DNA of 64,000 nucleotides from CAYPIE01 sp964410665. Lineage in GTDB: Bacteria; Planctomycetota; Planctomycetia; Gemmatales; Gemmataceae. The position numbers and the translations under genes are program-made. Of this stretch, positions 19,648 to 28,951 are shown one piece after another; the stretch's first letter is position 1, and each line of letters opens with the position of its first letter. Location: NCBI GenBank assembly GCA_964410665.1, contig CAYPIE010000008.1, forward strand, positions 56,884-120,883. Reading direction: 5' to 3'. Under the pieces are notes generated by a model, which ran no database searches, was not told the origin of the DNA, and saw only the letters and a list, made by a program, of their open reading frames with translations.

Positions 19648-22600
19648 CTAGGCCAACCTCTGGTCATCATGCTTAAGCGTTGCCGTCCGAGTCGTCGGTC
19701 CACTAAACCATCGATACATCCCTGGGCGGAGCATAAACTCCGCCAGCGTGGAGGTGATCAGCCCCCCGACGATGACCGTGGCTACGGGGTAAAGAATTTC
19801 CTTGCCCGGCTCACGGCCGCCCAGGATCAGAGGGATCAAGCCAATCCCGGTGGTCAATGCAGTCATCAACACCGGAGCTAGCCGCTCGAGCGAGCCACGC
19901 AGAATCATGGCATCACCGAACGTCTCTCCCTCCTTGCGGATCAAGTGCAAGTAGTGCGACATCAACAGGATGCCGTTGCGTGTGGCGATGCCCCCCAGAG
20001 CGATAAACCCCACCTTGGCGGCGACCGAGAGTGTTTGTCCCGTCAAAGCCAGGGCCGCCACCCCGCCGACGAACGCTGCCGGCAAAGCCACCAGGACTTG
20101 CAGCACCAGTGTAATGTCGCGGAACAAGGAGAACAGCACCAGGCAAACCCCCACCAGGGCCACCGAACCGAGCAGATAAATCCGTTTCGTGGCTTCCTGT
20201 TCGGCCTCGAACTGGCCACCGTACTGGACGAAATAGCCCTCGGGCATCTCGACCTGTTCGTTCACCCGTCGCCGGATCTCGGCCACTACTCCACCGACAT
20301 TGCCGGACTTGGTGTTGACCGAGATGGCAATCCGTCGGCGAACATTCTCGCGATTAATGGTGTTGGGGCCACCACCTTCATAAACATGAGCCACTTCGCC
20401 AAGCGGGATCTTGCCACCATCGGGAAGTTCAACCGTGAGTCGATGCAAGTTCGCCAGATCCACACGATAGGATTCTTCCAGGCGAATCAACAAATCGTAG
20501 CTACGCTGCCCCTCAAGGACGCGCGAGACCACGCGTCCATTGAGCGCAGTCTGGACAATATGCAACACATACTCAGGGGTGAGACCGTAAAACTTGAGGT
20601 CTTCTCGGTTTAACTCGACGCGTATTTGTGGCAGGATCGTTTGAGGTTCCACCACCACGGAAGCCAGCTCGGGCATGCCCTCGATGGCCCGCTCTATTTC
20701 TTCCCCTTTGCCGCGTAAACGATCCAGGTTGTCGCCGAAGATCTTGATGGCAATTTGCGCGGTTACCCCAGAGATCATATGGCTAATCAGATGCGCAAGC
20801 GGTTGCTCCACCTCGAACTGGATGCCCGGAACATCTGCCAACTCGGTACGTAGTCGCCCTAAGATCTCCTGACGGGACATGCCACTTTGAGGGTTTAAAG
20901 TAAGGATATACTCCGAGGTGTAAACTCCTTCGACGTGTTCATCGTCCTCCGCGCGACCGGTTCGGCGGAGGAAGGTGCGGATCGGAGCAGTCGGGCGTTG
21001 TTCAGTCTGTTGTAGGGCGCGGAAGCGTTCGTCGATGATGGCCCCGAGTCGATTCGACGTCTCGAGCGAGGCTCCTGGTGGCAGCAGCACATTGACTTGG
21101 GCGGCTCCCTCATCAAAAGGTGGCAAAAAATCCGAACCCAGCCGGGGCAACAGCCAACCGGCACCAGCCACCAGGAGCACCCAGACGCACACGCTCGACA
21201 TGACCCCCCAACGACGGAGGCTTAGGCGGATCACCGGCGTCGCCAACGCCTTCAAACCTCGGAGCACGATCCCATCACGAGCTAGCCGCTGTGTTTTTTT
21301 CATGCCTCCGAGCAGGTAGTACGATAAGACCGGGGTCACCGTCAGGGACACCACGAGGGAAGCCAAAATCGATACGACATAGGCGACCCCCAAGGGAGTA
21401 AATAATCGTCCCTCCATGCCCGACAAGGCAAATAGCGGCAAGAAAACCAGAATTACCACCATGGTCCCAAAGACGATCGCCGTGCGGACCTCCAGGCTGG
21501 CCTCATAGACCACTCGCAGTGGGTTTCGAGGCGCCTCCAGGGCAGCATTCTCACGAAGCCGGCGAAAAATATTCTCGACATCGACAATCGCATCATCGAC
21601 CAGCTCGCCCATCGCGATGGCAATCCCGCCCAAGGTCATGACATTAATCGATAAATCAAAAAAATCAAAAATCAAACCCGTTGTAAGTACCGAAAGCGGA
21701 ATCGCCGTCAAGGTGATAAAAGTGGTGCGTAGGCTAAACAAAAAAACAAACAGGATTACCACGACGAGAATGGCTCCGTCACGAAGGGCTTCGGCGACAT
21801 TCGCGATGCCTCGGTCAATAAAGTCCCGTTGTTGATACATAGCCGGGTTGATGCGAATATCCGCTGGGAGACCAGGCTGCAATTCGGTGATTGCTTGGGT
21901 CACCTCCTCGGTAAGCCCACGCGTATCCGCTTGTGGTTGCTTGAGGACGGTCAGGAGGACCCCCGGGTAATGACCGTTGACCGAGGTATCGCCACGCTTG
22001 GTTTGCGGTCCCTCGGTCACGGTCGCCACCTCCGCGACCGTAATGGATCGTTCTGGGGTCCGTTTCACGGTGAGGTTGCGGATGTCTTCCAGTGATTGGA
22101 TGCGACCAAGGCCTCGGACCAGGTATTCTTTGGCTCCCTGATCCACATAGCCACCGGTGACGTTCAGGTTGCTTTGTTTCAGTGCTGCTTCCACTTCAAC
22201 TAAGGTGACCCCGTAGGCGAGCAGTTGTTCGGGATTGACCAGCACCTGATACTGTTTGCGGCCACCACCCAGGGTAATGACCTGGGAAACCCCTGGTATG
22301 GCGAGCAAACGTGGCCGAATGGTCCAGTCGGCCAAGCTGCGAAGTTGCAAGGGAGGGGTTGCCGGCTGATCCCCTTCGGGCTCCGACCACATCCCGACAA
22401 TCATGACCTGACCCAGGATCGAACTAATGGGGGCCATTAATGGTTTGACCCCAGGGGGTAGCCGATCTTGTGCCAAGCTTAGCCGTTCCTGGACAATCTG
22501 GCGAGCGTCGTAGATGGCGGCATCCCAACCGAACTCTACATAAATCACGGACAAGCCAATCCCCGACTGGCTGCGGACCGTCTCGACCCCTGTGGCACCA

Positions 22601-22821
22601 TTTAGCGCCGTCTCGAGGGGAAAGGTGACCAGCGTTTCCACCTCTTCCGGAGCCATCCCAGGGGCTTCGGTCAAGACCACCACACGGGGACGAGTTAAAT
22701 CAGGAAAGACATCAATCTTCAAGGACTGAGCGGTATAAGCGCCATAAGCAATTACAATAAGGGCAGCAAAGACGATGACGACACGATTTGACAGTGCGAT
22801 CCTTAAGATAGGGTTGAGCAT
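19648..22821 (-). CDS. heavy-metal efflux RND transporter, CusA/CzcA type
   Basis: 1057 residues, the usual length for the family. The N-terminus MLNPILRIALSNR leads into the first helix; GELVDDAIVDVENIFRR near residue 400 holds the acidic residues of the proton relay in TM4. Two periplasmic loops and twelve predicted helices are present. It would form the inner-membrane pump of a tripartite system exporting Cu/Ag or Co/Zn/Cd; the metal is not decided by the sequence. Start chosen at 22821, just 10 bp after the adaptor stop. No outer-membrane (CzcC/TolC-like) gene lies in the window. Confidence 0.93.
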   Translation of the reverse strand: MLNPILRIALSNRVVIVFAALIVIAYGAYTAQSLKIDVFPDLTRPRVVVLTEAPGMAPEEVETLVTFPLETALNGATGVETVRSQSGIGLSVIYVEFGWDAAIYDARQIVQERLSLAQDRLPPGVKPLMAPISSILGQVMIVGMWSEPEGDQPATPPLQLRSLADWTIRPRLLAIPGVSQVITLGGGRKQYQVLVNPEQLLAYGVTLVEVEAALKQSNLNVTGGYVDQGAKEYLVRGLGRIQSLEDIRNLTVKRTPERSITVAEVATVTEGPQTKRGDTSVNGHYPGVLLTVLKQPQADTRGLTEEVTQAITELQPGLPADIRINPAMYQQRDFIDRGIANVAEALRDGAILVVVILFVFLFSLRTTFITLTAIPLSVLTTGLIFDFFDLSINVMTLGGIAIAMGELVDDAIVDVENIFRRLRENAALEAPRNPLRVVYEASLEVRTAIVFGTMVVILVFLPLFALSGMEGRLFTPLGVAYVVSILASLVVSLTVTPVLSYYLLGGMKKTQRLARDGIVLRGLKALATPVIRLSLRRWGVMSSVCVWVLLVAGAGWLLPRLGSDFLPPFDEGAAQVNVLLPPGASLETSNRLGAIIDERFRALQQTEQRPTAPIRTFLRRTGRAEDDEHVEGVYTSEYILTLNPQSGMSRQEILGRLRTELADVPGIQFEVEQPLAHLISHMISGVTAQIAIKIFGDNLDRLRGKGEEIERAIEGMPELASVVVEPQTILPQIRVELNREDLKFYGLTPEYVLHIVQTALNGRVVSRVLEGQRSYDLLIRLEESYRVDLANLHRLTVELPDGGKIPLGEVAHVYEGGGPNTINRENVRRRIAISVNTKSGNVGGVVAEIRRRVNEQVEMPEGYFVQYGGQFEAEQEATKRIYLLGSVALVGVCLVLFSLFRDITLVLQVLVALPAAFVGGVAALALTGQTLSVAAKVGFIALGGIATRNGILLMSHYLHLIRKEGETFGDAMILRGSLERLAPVLMTALTTGIGLIPLILGGREPGKEILYPVATVIVGGLITSTLAEFMLRPGMYRWFSGPTTRTATLKHDDQRLA

Positions 22822-22831
22822 GACCAGGTCC

Positions 22832-24283
22832 TCAATGCATGTGTCCTGCATGAGGGTCTGCAAGGCCCCCACCGTGCTGCTGTTGCAATGCTAGGTTGAG
22901 TTGATAAGCGTTGTTTAACGCCACCCGCTGGCCAGGTATCAACGCCCCATCGTTGGCAATGACTACCTCACGTCCATCACGATACAAGACTTGGACGGAG
23001 CGTCGTTCAAGATGATCCTCATGCTCCGCGAAGACGAACGCCTCAGGGCCTTCGTTGGTAACTGCCCGAGCTGGCAGCACGATGACTCCCTCCCATTTCC
23101 GGGCGGGTACCAGAAGACGAGCTTGCTGGCCTGGCTTGAAACGCCAAGACAAGTAGTCCCCCCCATGCAGCCCGCTTCGCTGAGCGACCACTTCATTTTC
23201 CAACGGCAAGAAGAAGTCCACGGTTCGTGACTTGGCCGCAACCTTATTCCTGGTACGCAGGATGCGTAGGCCGTCCCGGATCAGTGGCTGTTCCTGGCGA
23301 ACAACAAACTGAACCGATACGGGCCATTCCTCGCGGAGGGCTCGCTCGATGACCTCCGTTTCCTGTTCGAAAGCATGGCCACACACCAGCAAACGTCCAT
23401 GATCAGCAAAACGAACGAGCGGATCGCCTGCTTTGACCAAACTCCCAGGATGGACACTCACCGATGAGACGGTGTAGACCACCTTAGGTTCTTCGGGGAA
23501 CGCTGACGAGGGCACCGCAGCAATCTTGCCAATAGGGTGAGGTAGAGCAGGAGCCCGGATGGTTAACTCCTTTAGGATCGCGTTGCCTGATTTGACCTGC
23601 CAAAGCTGGGCATCATCGAGGCCATGGCTGTGCAAATCCTGTTCGTGAAGATCGCGACGAACCGCTAGTTTCTCTTGCTCGTACCGCAGCTTTAGCAGAT
23701 TGGACTCGGGGATTGTGTCCGGGACAAGAGGTTTGATTCGATCCATTTCCGCCTGATTGACCTTGATTTGCTGGATAGTCTGAATCAATGCCGACTGGGT
23801 TTCGATCAGTTCTTCGTCAGTTATGCGAAGCTTGAACATCGCTTCACCAGGACGAATCGCTTGCCCAGGTCGAGCAAATACATTTAAAATGACCCCAGTA
23901 ACATTCGCATTTAGCTCCCGATCGCTATGCCCTGCTATTTCGATGACTTCCCCCGGGATCGGTAGTTTCTGCCAGTAAGAACCCGCCTCAACCACGCCCA
24001 TCTTCAGTTTGAGATTGGCTCTTGCCCGCTCAGAGAGCTCAAGCTCGTCCGGATCCGACGGATGTCCATGTTCATCCATTCCATCGGTATGATCATGCTC
24101 ATCACGATCATGCTGATCAGCATGATCGTGATGAGCATGAACGTCATGTTGGTTGCTCGCCGCCCAGTCCCACTCGGGAAGCCACGGTTGCCAATAGTCA
24201 CGCGTTAACCATGCGGTGAATCCCACCACGATGATAAAAAGCGGTGGGAGAACCCAAGGCAGTAACGCTCGAATGAGCCGCAT
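22832..24283 (-). CDS. RND efflux periplasmic adaptor with His-rich metal-binding loop
   Basis: 483 residues. An N-terminal anchor (about 8-28) is followed by a strongly His/Asp-rich segment near residues 48-75 (HAHHDHADQHDRDEHDH), then the HlyD-like hairpin, lipoyl-like and barrel domains of CusB/CzcB adaptors, and a C-terminal HAGHMH tail. The His-rich parts probably bind the exported cation in the periplasm. The ATG at 24283 has GAGGAA about eight bases upstream; the GTG at 24298 is less likely. The His-rich segment is encoded by a perfect 48-nt palindrome (24093-24140). Confidence 0.9.
   Translation of the reverse strand: MRLIRALLPWVLPPLFIIVVGFTAWLTRDYWQPWLPEWDWAASNQHDVHAHHDHADQHDRDEHDHTDGMDEHGHPSDPDELELSERARANLKLKMGVVEAGSYWQKLPIPGEVIEIAGHSDRELNANVTGVILNVFARPGQAIRPGEAMFKLRITDEELIETQSALIQTIQQIKVNQAEMDRIKPLVPDTIPESNLLKLRYEQEKLAVRRDLHEQDLHSHGLDDAQLWQVKSGNAILKELTIRAPALPHPIGKIAAVPSSAFPEEPKVVYTVSSVSVHPGSLVKAGDPLVRFADHGRLLVCGHAFEQETEVIERALREEWPVSVQFVVRQEQPLIRDGLRILRTRNKVAAKSRTVDFFLPLENEVVAQRSGLHGGDYLSWRFKPGQQARLLVPARKWEGVIVLPARAVTNEGPEAFVFAEHEDHLERRSVQVLYRDGREVVIANDGALIPGQRVALNNAYQLNLALQQQHGGGLADPHAGHMH
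24093..24140. repeat. 48-nt perfect palindrome inside the adaptor gene
   Basis: Every base from 24093 to 24140 pairs with its partner around the centre 24116/24117 (central TGATCA), with no spacer. Because the symmetry is in phase with the codons, the complementary strand would encode the same peptide, HAHHDHADQHDRDEH. Such a sequence can extrude a cruciform or fold as a stable hairpin in the mRNA. Confidence 0.95.
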
Positions 24284-24772
24284 CACTTTGTTCCTCACAA
24301 AGACCCTGCCTATCCCCTGGGAGTCAGGAGGCTTGGGTAGGTCAGAGAGGGATAAATTCCCAAGGTTACTTTAGACTCGGTAGACATGTCCTTTCGGCAG
24401 CAAATGTTATTGGGCACCATCTGCCGCCGATTGATTGACAAAGACGGGTAAACCTTGCCGTGGAGAGGGGCAGGCAGTTACCCGATTGGTACAACTCCGT
24501 TGTCGAGGTAGGTCAGGCTAGTGTTCTGTTGTTCCTGGAGGGTTCGCGAGGATATTGGCAATCAGTTTGCTTGCGAAGAAGCGGATTGTCTGAACAGATT
24601 ATCAATATCGCCATTCAGCCAAGCAGGACTTCGAAAACGGCCAAGCTCCGCTAAACCGATACTCGTGCAAGCAATATCGTAGACTTGGCCAAATCCGCTT
24701 CGCAAGCCCAAGAATGAACTTCCCATGGCTACCCTAAAGGTTAAGCTTGGCATGGGAACTGAACCGTTGTGT
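24284..24772. other. intergenic region with nested inverted repeats
   Basis: About 490 bp between the adaptor and the propeller gene, both on the minus strand. No good gene. An inverted repeat pairs 24569-24587 with 24692-24707 (GCTTGCGAAG...CGGATT against its complement, with a 3-nt bulge). Inside it GGCCAAG (24639-24645) pairs with CTTGGCC (24684-24690), and GATATTG near 24551 can pair with CAATATC near 24603 or 24672. Near the propeller stop, TTCCCATG (24720-24727) pairs with CATGGGAA (24751-24758), a weak terminator-like hairpin without a T run. Confidence 0.55.
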
Positions 24773-25912
24773 CTACCGTTTAGGTCCATCGCCTACTGCT
24801 CCTACATAGCCGACGCCCATCTGTTGACCGACAAACACCACATTGTCGCCACGCCAGTGGATCTCGAAAAACTTGCTGCTCATGACTGGGTTGCCTTCTC
24901 CGTTGGGCTGATCGGTCCAGCGAGCTACTACCTTTTTGGTTGCCCGGTCAAATACCTCACCGGTGTCACACCAGGCAAATCGGCCATCGCGGCTAAAACA
25001 GATCCAACCATGCGTCTTCGCCGCCATAGGAACCGCCATCTTGAACTTTGGCGGCATCACGGTGTTGTCAAAGATATGTAACTCGCGATTGCCTTGATCG
25101 ACCACCCATACCTCTTGCTCATCCGGCGTCAACCCAATGCCATGACAACGTGTCTTTCGCTCGGCAAGCTCTGGTCGGCCGACAATGTGAAGAATCTTCC
25201 CAGTCTGTAAATCACCCATTTCAAACCCGGGACCATAGCCCTTGCGATAGAGATGAGTATTGATGTACGCCCGTGTCTGAGATCCATTGATGGTGAGCGG
25301 CTGGATCACACCAATAATCGGTCCGACACGTTGGATGATGGTATCCGTGGAGGAATCAATCACTGAAAGCATATTATACTGCGTCGAACCCACATACACC
25401 CGGCGACCATCATGGCTGACAATAAGATTGTGTAAACCTCCTTTGGGCGCGACCTCAATCTGCTTTAAGGTTTTTCCAGTCGCGGCGTCGAGTACCTTCA
25501 CATACTTGTTGCTGTTCCACCAGCCGCTGGGCACGTACAGCTTTTTGCCATCGGGAGTCACACCAATCCGGTCTGCTCCACCTTGGTCCGGTTCGTAGGA
25601 AACTTGCCAGAGAACTTTCTCAGTCCGCAAATCCAGACAAAGAAGTTGATCGTTGCCGTGGCTGATCCACATCTTGCCAGTCGCGGCACAGGCACAAGCG
25701 CCGCGTGTCCCGCCGAGTTGTGGCAATGGCAGGAAGCGGAGCAACTGATGCGAATTGTCGATGTCGTAGATGTAAATCCCCTTTTCCCCCGTCCCGCCTG
25801 CTCCATCTCGTGCCGTCACATACACCAAGCGACGAAGCTGTTCCTCCGCTCCAAGCCATGGAGTCAAGAACAGCACAAGCAGCAAGCTGACAAACCATCG
25901 GAGTTGCAACAT
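24773..25912 (-). CDS. secreted YncE-like beta-propeller protein
   Basis: 379 residues with a signal peptide (about 1-21 from MLQLRWFVSLLLVLF). Repeated blades such as LDLRTEKVLWQV, LDAATGKTLKQIEV and VIDSSTDTIIQRV are typical of YVTN/YncE-like propellers; no catalytic motif was seen. Start 25912 is chosen because AAGGAG lies seven bases upstream; the ORF's first ATG at 25936 overlaps the cytochrome peroxidase stop. Coupling to the peroxidase gene suggests a periplasmic electron-transfer or scaffold role, which is inference. Confidence 0.85.
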   Translation of the reverse strand: MLQLRWFVSLLLVLFLTPWLGAEEQLRRLVYVTARDGAGGTGEKGIYIYDIDNSHQLLRFLPLPQLGGTRGACACAATGKMWISHGNDQLLCLDLRTEKVLWQVSYEPDQGGADRIGVTPDGKKLYVPSGWWNSNKYVKVLDAATGKTLKQIEVAPKGGLHNLIVSHDGRRVYVGSTQYNMLSVIDSSTDTIIQRVGPIIGVIQPLTINGSQTRAYINTHLYRKGYGPGFEMGDLQTGKILHIVGRPELAERKTRCHGIGLTPDEQEVWVVDQGNRELHIFDNTVMPPKFKMAVPMAAKTHGWICFSRDGRFAWCDTGEVFDRATKKVVARWTDQPNGEGNPVMSSKFFEIHWRGDNVVFVGQQMGVGYVGAVGDGPKR

Positions 25913-25932
25913 GAGGATTCTCCTTAGGGTGG

Positions 25933-26955
25933 TCATTCGGGCGGGCGAGCTGGATGCGCCTGAGTTGGAGTGGTGAGCCCCTTCTCTAGGAATGCCACGA
26001 GGGCCTCGACCTCCGCTTCGCTCAGGTATAAGACTTCAAGTTCCGAATCGCGATGCTCATTTGCCTGATCGGTCACGCCACCAAAGTTATAGTGCTGGAC
26101 TACTTGGGTCAGGGTTTGAAAGCGACCGTTATGCATATAAGGAGCCGTCCGCCCAACCTCGCGCAGTTGTGGGGTGCGGAACGCTCCCATGTCGCCGATC
26201 CGGTGCGTAACGGCGCGGCGGCCTTCATCGGGGGGTACCTCGGGATCGGCCGTGCCAATGTTGTGAAAACGCTGGTCGCTGAGGATGGCTCCGGTGTGAC
26301 AGACCGAACAACGTGCCCGGCCAAAGAACAGTTGCATCCCCTGGAGTGGGGGTCCTGACAACGCGTCCCGATGACCCGCCAAATAGCGGTCAAAGGGAGT
26401 CTGCTTGGAAACAAGCGTCCGCTGATACGCGGCCAGCGCCTGAGCCACGCGCTCGGCAGTGGCTGGGCCGGCAAATGCCTTGACGAAGCGTTCCCGATAC
26501 TCAGGAATCCGGTTCAGCTTCTCCAGCAGAGGCTTAAGCGACTGGTCCATTTCTTTTGGGTTTTGGATTGGATGGAGGGCCTGTTCTTCGAGCGTCGCCA
26601 CACGGCCATCCCAGAACAACAAGTTGCTGTAACCGACATTGATCAGACTGGGCGTATGTCGGGATCCACGCTGGCCATCAATGCCGATGGCCAGACGTTT
26701 ACCATCAGCGAATCCGTGGTTGGGGTGATGACAGGTCGCACAGGCAATCCGATTGTTGCGTGATAAACGCCCATCAAAAAACAAGACTCGCCCAAGGGCG
26801 ACTTTTGTCTCGGTATTTGGGTTGTTTGCAGGCTGGATCACCGAGTCCAACACTGACGGTAAACGGCTGGTGCCCTGACCGTGGCTTAGTCGACCTGAGA
26901 CGACACCAAGTCCGAGCAAAACGAGCGTAAGTCGAAGCAACGGTAATCGTCCCAT
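25933..26955 (-). CDS. di-haem cytochrome c peroxidase (MauG/CcpA family)
   Basis: 340 residues, signal peptide about 1-27. Two haem c attachment sites are visible: CATCHHPNHG near residue 75 and CSVCHTGAI near 220. The order and spacing match bacterial di-haem peroxidases, which reduce H2O2 in the periplasm, or MauG-like oxidases. It lies 131 bp downstream of hoxW on the same strand and 20 bp upstream of the propeller gene start, so it could be read as the tail of the hydrogenase operon. Confidence 0.92.
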   Translation of the reverse strand: MGRLPLLRLTLVLLGLGVVSGRLSHGQGTSRLPSVLDSVIQPANNPNTETKVALGRVLFFDGRLSRNNRIACATCHHPNHGFADGKRLAIGIDGQRGSRHTPSLINVGYSNLLFWDGRVATLEEQALHPIQNPKEMDQSLKPLLEKLNRIPEYRERFVKAFAGPATAERVAQALAAYQRTLVSKQTPFDRYLAGHRDALSGPPLQGMQLFFGRARCSVCHTGAILSDQRFHNIGTADPEVPPDEGRRAVTHRIGDMGAFRTPQLREVGRTAPYMHNGRFQTLTQVVQHYNFGGVTDQANEHRDSELEVLYLSEAEVEALVAFLEKGLTTPTQAHPARPPE

Positions 26956-27086
26956 GTGGGGATTTCTCCAGAATCCTCGATCCTCACCCCTCAGCCATCA
27001 GCACCCGCCGCGCATCCCCTCCTGAGCCGACTGCCCAATCAGATCACCACCATTCCACCATGGCGGCGGAGGACTCGCCAGTTCTT

Positions 27087-27530
27087 TCAGCCGTCGAGAG
27101 TCCGTCGCAGAAACTGCAATGCCTGCGACAATCCCGCCTTTGCCTGGGGTGAGAGTGGCGTACCAATTTCGAATTGGTACGCAGGGATACCGATTTGCCA
27201 AGCGCGAGGAGTCACCCCATAAAGGGTTTGAGCCAGGTACAACAGAATCGACGGCTTGGCGAAATGGGTGTGCGGAGCATCCGGCGGCTCCGCTTGCATT
27301 TGTGTGACTTTCAGTCCAGAGTCCGCATCAATCGACGCATCAACGAAATACACACGGTCTACCAGTGCAAGTTGGGCAGCGTGTTCTGGCAACAGTTGGT
27401 GGCTCGAAATGACCCGCACTTGGGGTAGCTCCCAGAGCACAATTGCTTCCGCAGCTCGTCGACCAACCGCATCATCTCCACGTAATTCCGAGCCATAGCC
27501 GAGGACCAGAATAGTCTCTGGCTGACTCAC
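27087..27530 (-). CDS. hoxW: hydrogenase maturation protease
   Basis: 147 residues. It opens with ILVLGYGSELRGDDAVG, the variant GxGNxLxGDDGxG signature of HyaD/HycI-type endopeptidases; an acidic residue in the signature, Asp in VDASIDA and His in HTHFAKPS are the candidate nickel-sensing residues. It would cut the C-terminal extension of HoxH after cofactor insertion. Its GTG start overlaps the hoxH stop by 4 bp (GTGA). The gene carries a 25-nt palindrome at 27158-27182. Confidence 0.9.
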   Translation of the reverse strand: MSQPETILVLGYGSELRGDDAVGRRAAEAIVLWELPQVRVISSHQLLPEHAAQLALVDRVYFVDASIDADSGLKVTQMQAEPPDAPHTHFAKPSILLYLAQTLYGVTPRAWQIGIPAYQFEIGTPLSPQAKAGLSQALQFLRRTLDG

Positions 27531-28951
27531 CGTTGTCGCTCAGCCACGACTCGACCATGGCAATCGACCAGTTGCACGATCAGCGGCATGGCTCCGATGG
27601 CATGCGTCGAACAGCTCAGACACGGGTCATAGGCACGGACACCTGCCTCAATGCGGTTCAGCACACCCTCCGGAATCTCCTTATCCCGGATGTAGTGCTG
27701 AGCAATCTGTGTAACCGTCCGGTTCATGGCTAAGTTGTTCTGCCCGGTAGCGATAATCAAGTTGACCCAGGTAAGCTGGCCATTGCTATCCACCTTGTAA
27801 TGATGGAACAAAGTCCCACGTGGCGCCTCACTGATCCCGATTGCTTCTTGCCGATTGACACCTGCCTCGGCGCAAAGCCGCCCTTCGCCGAAGGAGGGAT
27901 CATCGAGCGCCTGCTTTACCCGCTCGAGACTTGCCAAAATCTCAATGAGCCGCGCGTAATGATAGAAGAACGACCCCTGGGCAATCGGTCCGGCGAGTTG
28001 TCGATAGGTCTCGAGTTCCCGGTCGGCCTCGGGAGTGCCCATCCGCCGGCAGACATTGAGCCGTGCAAGCGGGCCAACTCGGTATAAACCATCGGGGTAG
28101 CCGTGCGGCTTGTAGTAAGGCGACTTGAGGTAGGACGATGGCTCCACCGCCTCACCGATCTTTTCAGGAATCTGTTCCGGGGGAAGGCGATCCTCAAGGA
28201 TATTCCCCTTGGCATCACAGATGCGAACGCTACCATCGTGGTGATCCCACACATCATCAGGCCCCACCAGCCCCATAAACAGGGACGGGAAGGTCCCAAA
28301 CGCGGCGGTCTCCCCAGGATATTGGTCGAGTAAGGCTTTGAAGCGGGTCAGTCCATCCAATGCAACTTGCTTGGCTTCGGGGATGCGTGCCCGTAGTGAA
28401 GCACGAGCAGATTCCGTCAAGGGCTCACGAACTCCGCCAGGGATCGCCCAGGCCGGATGTATCTTCCGCCCACCCAGCACTTCGATGATGTCCTGGCCAA
28501 ACTGCCGCAAGCGGATCCCACCCCGGGCGAGCTCCGGGGAGGCTTCGAGGAGCCCGAATAGATTCCGCTTCGCCGGTTCGGTGTCAAAACCGAGGAACAA
28601 GTCGGGGCCACTAAGATGGAAAAAGCTCAAGGCATGCGACTGAATGATCTGGCCGAGATTCATCAGACGACGGAGTTGTTGGGCCCCTGGCGGCGGGTCC
28701 ACACCAAGAATACCGTCCCCAGCACGGGCCGAGGCCAACAGGTGGCTGACCGGACAAATGCCACACACCCGAGCGGTCAAGGCAGGCATCTCCCAAAAGG
28801 GCCGACCGACACAAAAACGCTCGAAGCCGCGGAACTCGGTCACATGGAAGGTGGCATCGGACACCGCCCCGGCGTCATCCAATGCAACGGTGATTTTGGC
28901 ATGGCCCTCGATTCGGGTGACCGGATCGATGACAATTTTCTTGCCCATCAT
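27527..28951 (-). CDS. hoxH: NAD-linked [NiFe]-hydrogenase large subunit
   Basis: 474 residues. The N-terminal motif RVCGICPVSH (L1) and C-terminal DPCLSCSTH (L2) supply the four cysteines of the Ni-Fe site. After the L2 His comes a 22-residue tail beginning AIGAMPL, the part removed by the protease encoded next door. IDPVTRIEGHAKI at the start is typical. Start 28951 gives an ATGA overlap with the small membrane protein gene; 28948 is an equally good ATG with better spacing to GGAGG. Together with hoxE, F, U and Y this is group 3d. Confidence 0.95.
   Translation of the reverse strand: MMGKKIVIDPVTRIEGHAKITVALDDAGAVSDATFHVTEFRGFERFCVGRPFWEMPALTARVCGICPVSHLLASARAGDGILGVDPPPGAQQLRRLMNLGQIIQSHALSFFHLSGPDLFLGFDTEPAKRNLFGLLEASPELARGGIRLRQFGQDIIEVLGGRKIHPAWAIPGGVREPLTESARASLRARIPEAKQVALDGLTRFKALLDQYPGETAAFGTFPSLFMGLVGPDDVWDHHDGSVRICDAKGNILEDRLPPEQIPEKIGEAVEPSSYLKSPYYKPHGYPDGLYRVGPLARLNVCRRMGTPEADRELETYRQLAGPIAQGSFFYHYARLIEILASLERVKQALDDPSFGEGRLCAEAGVNRQEAIGISEAPRGTLFHHYKVDSNGQLTWVNLIIATGQNNLAMNRTVTQIAQHYIRDKEIPEGVLNRIEAGVRAYDPCLSCSTHAIGAMPLIVQLVDCHGRVVAERQR

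Noticed and set aside
24022..24219. plus-strand frame with a His-rich peptide identical to that of the adaptor
   Set aside because: Direct result of the in-phase palindrome, not a separate gene.
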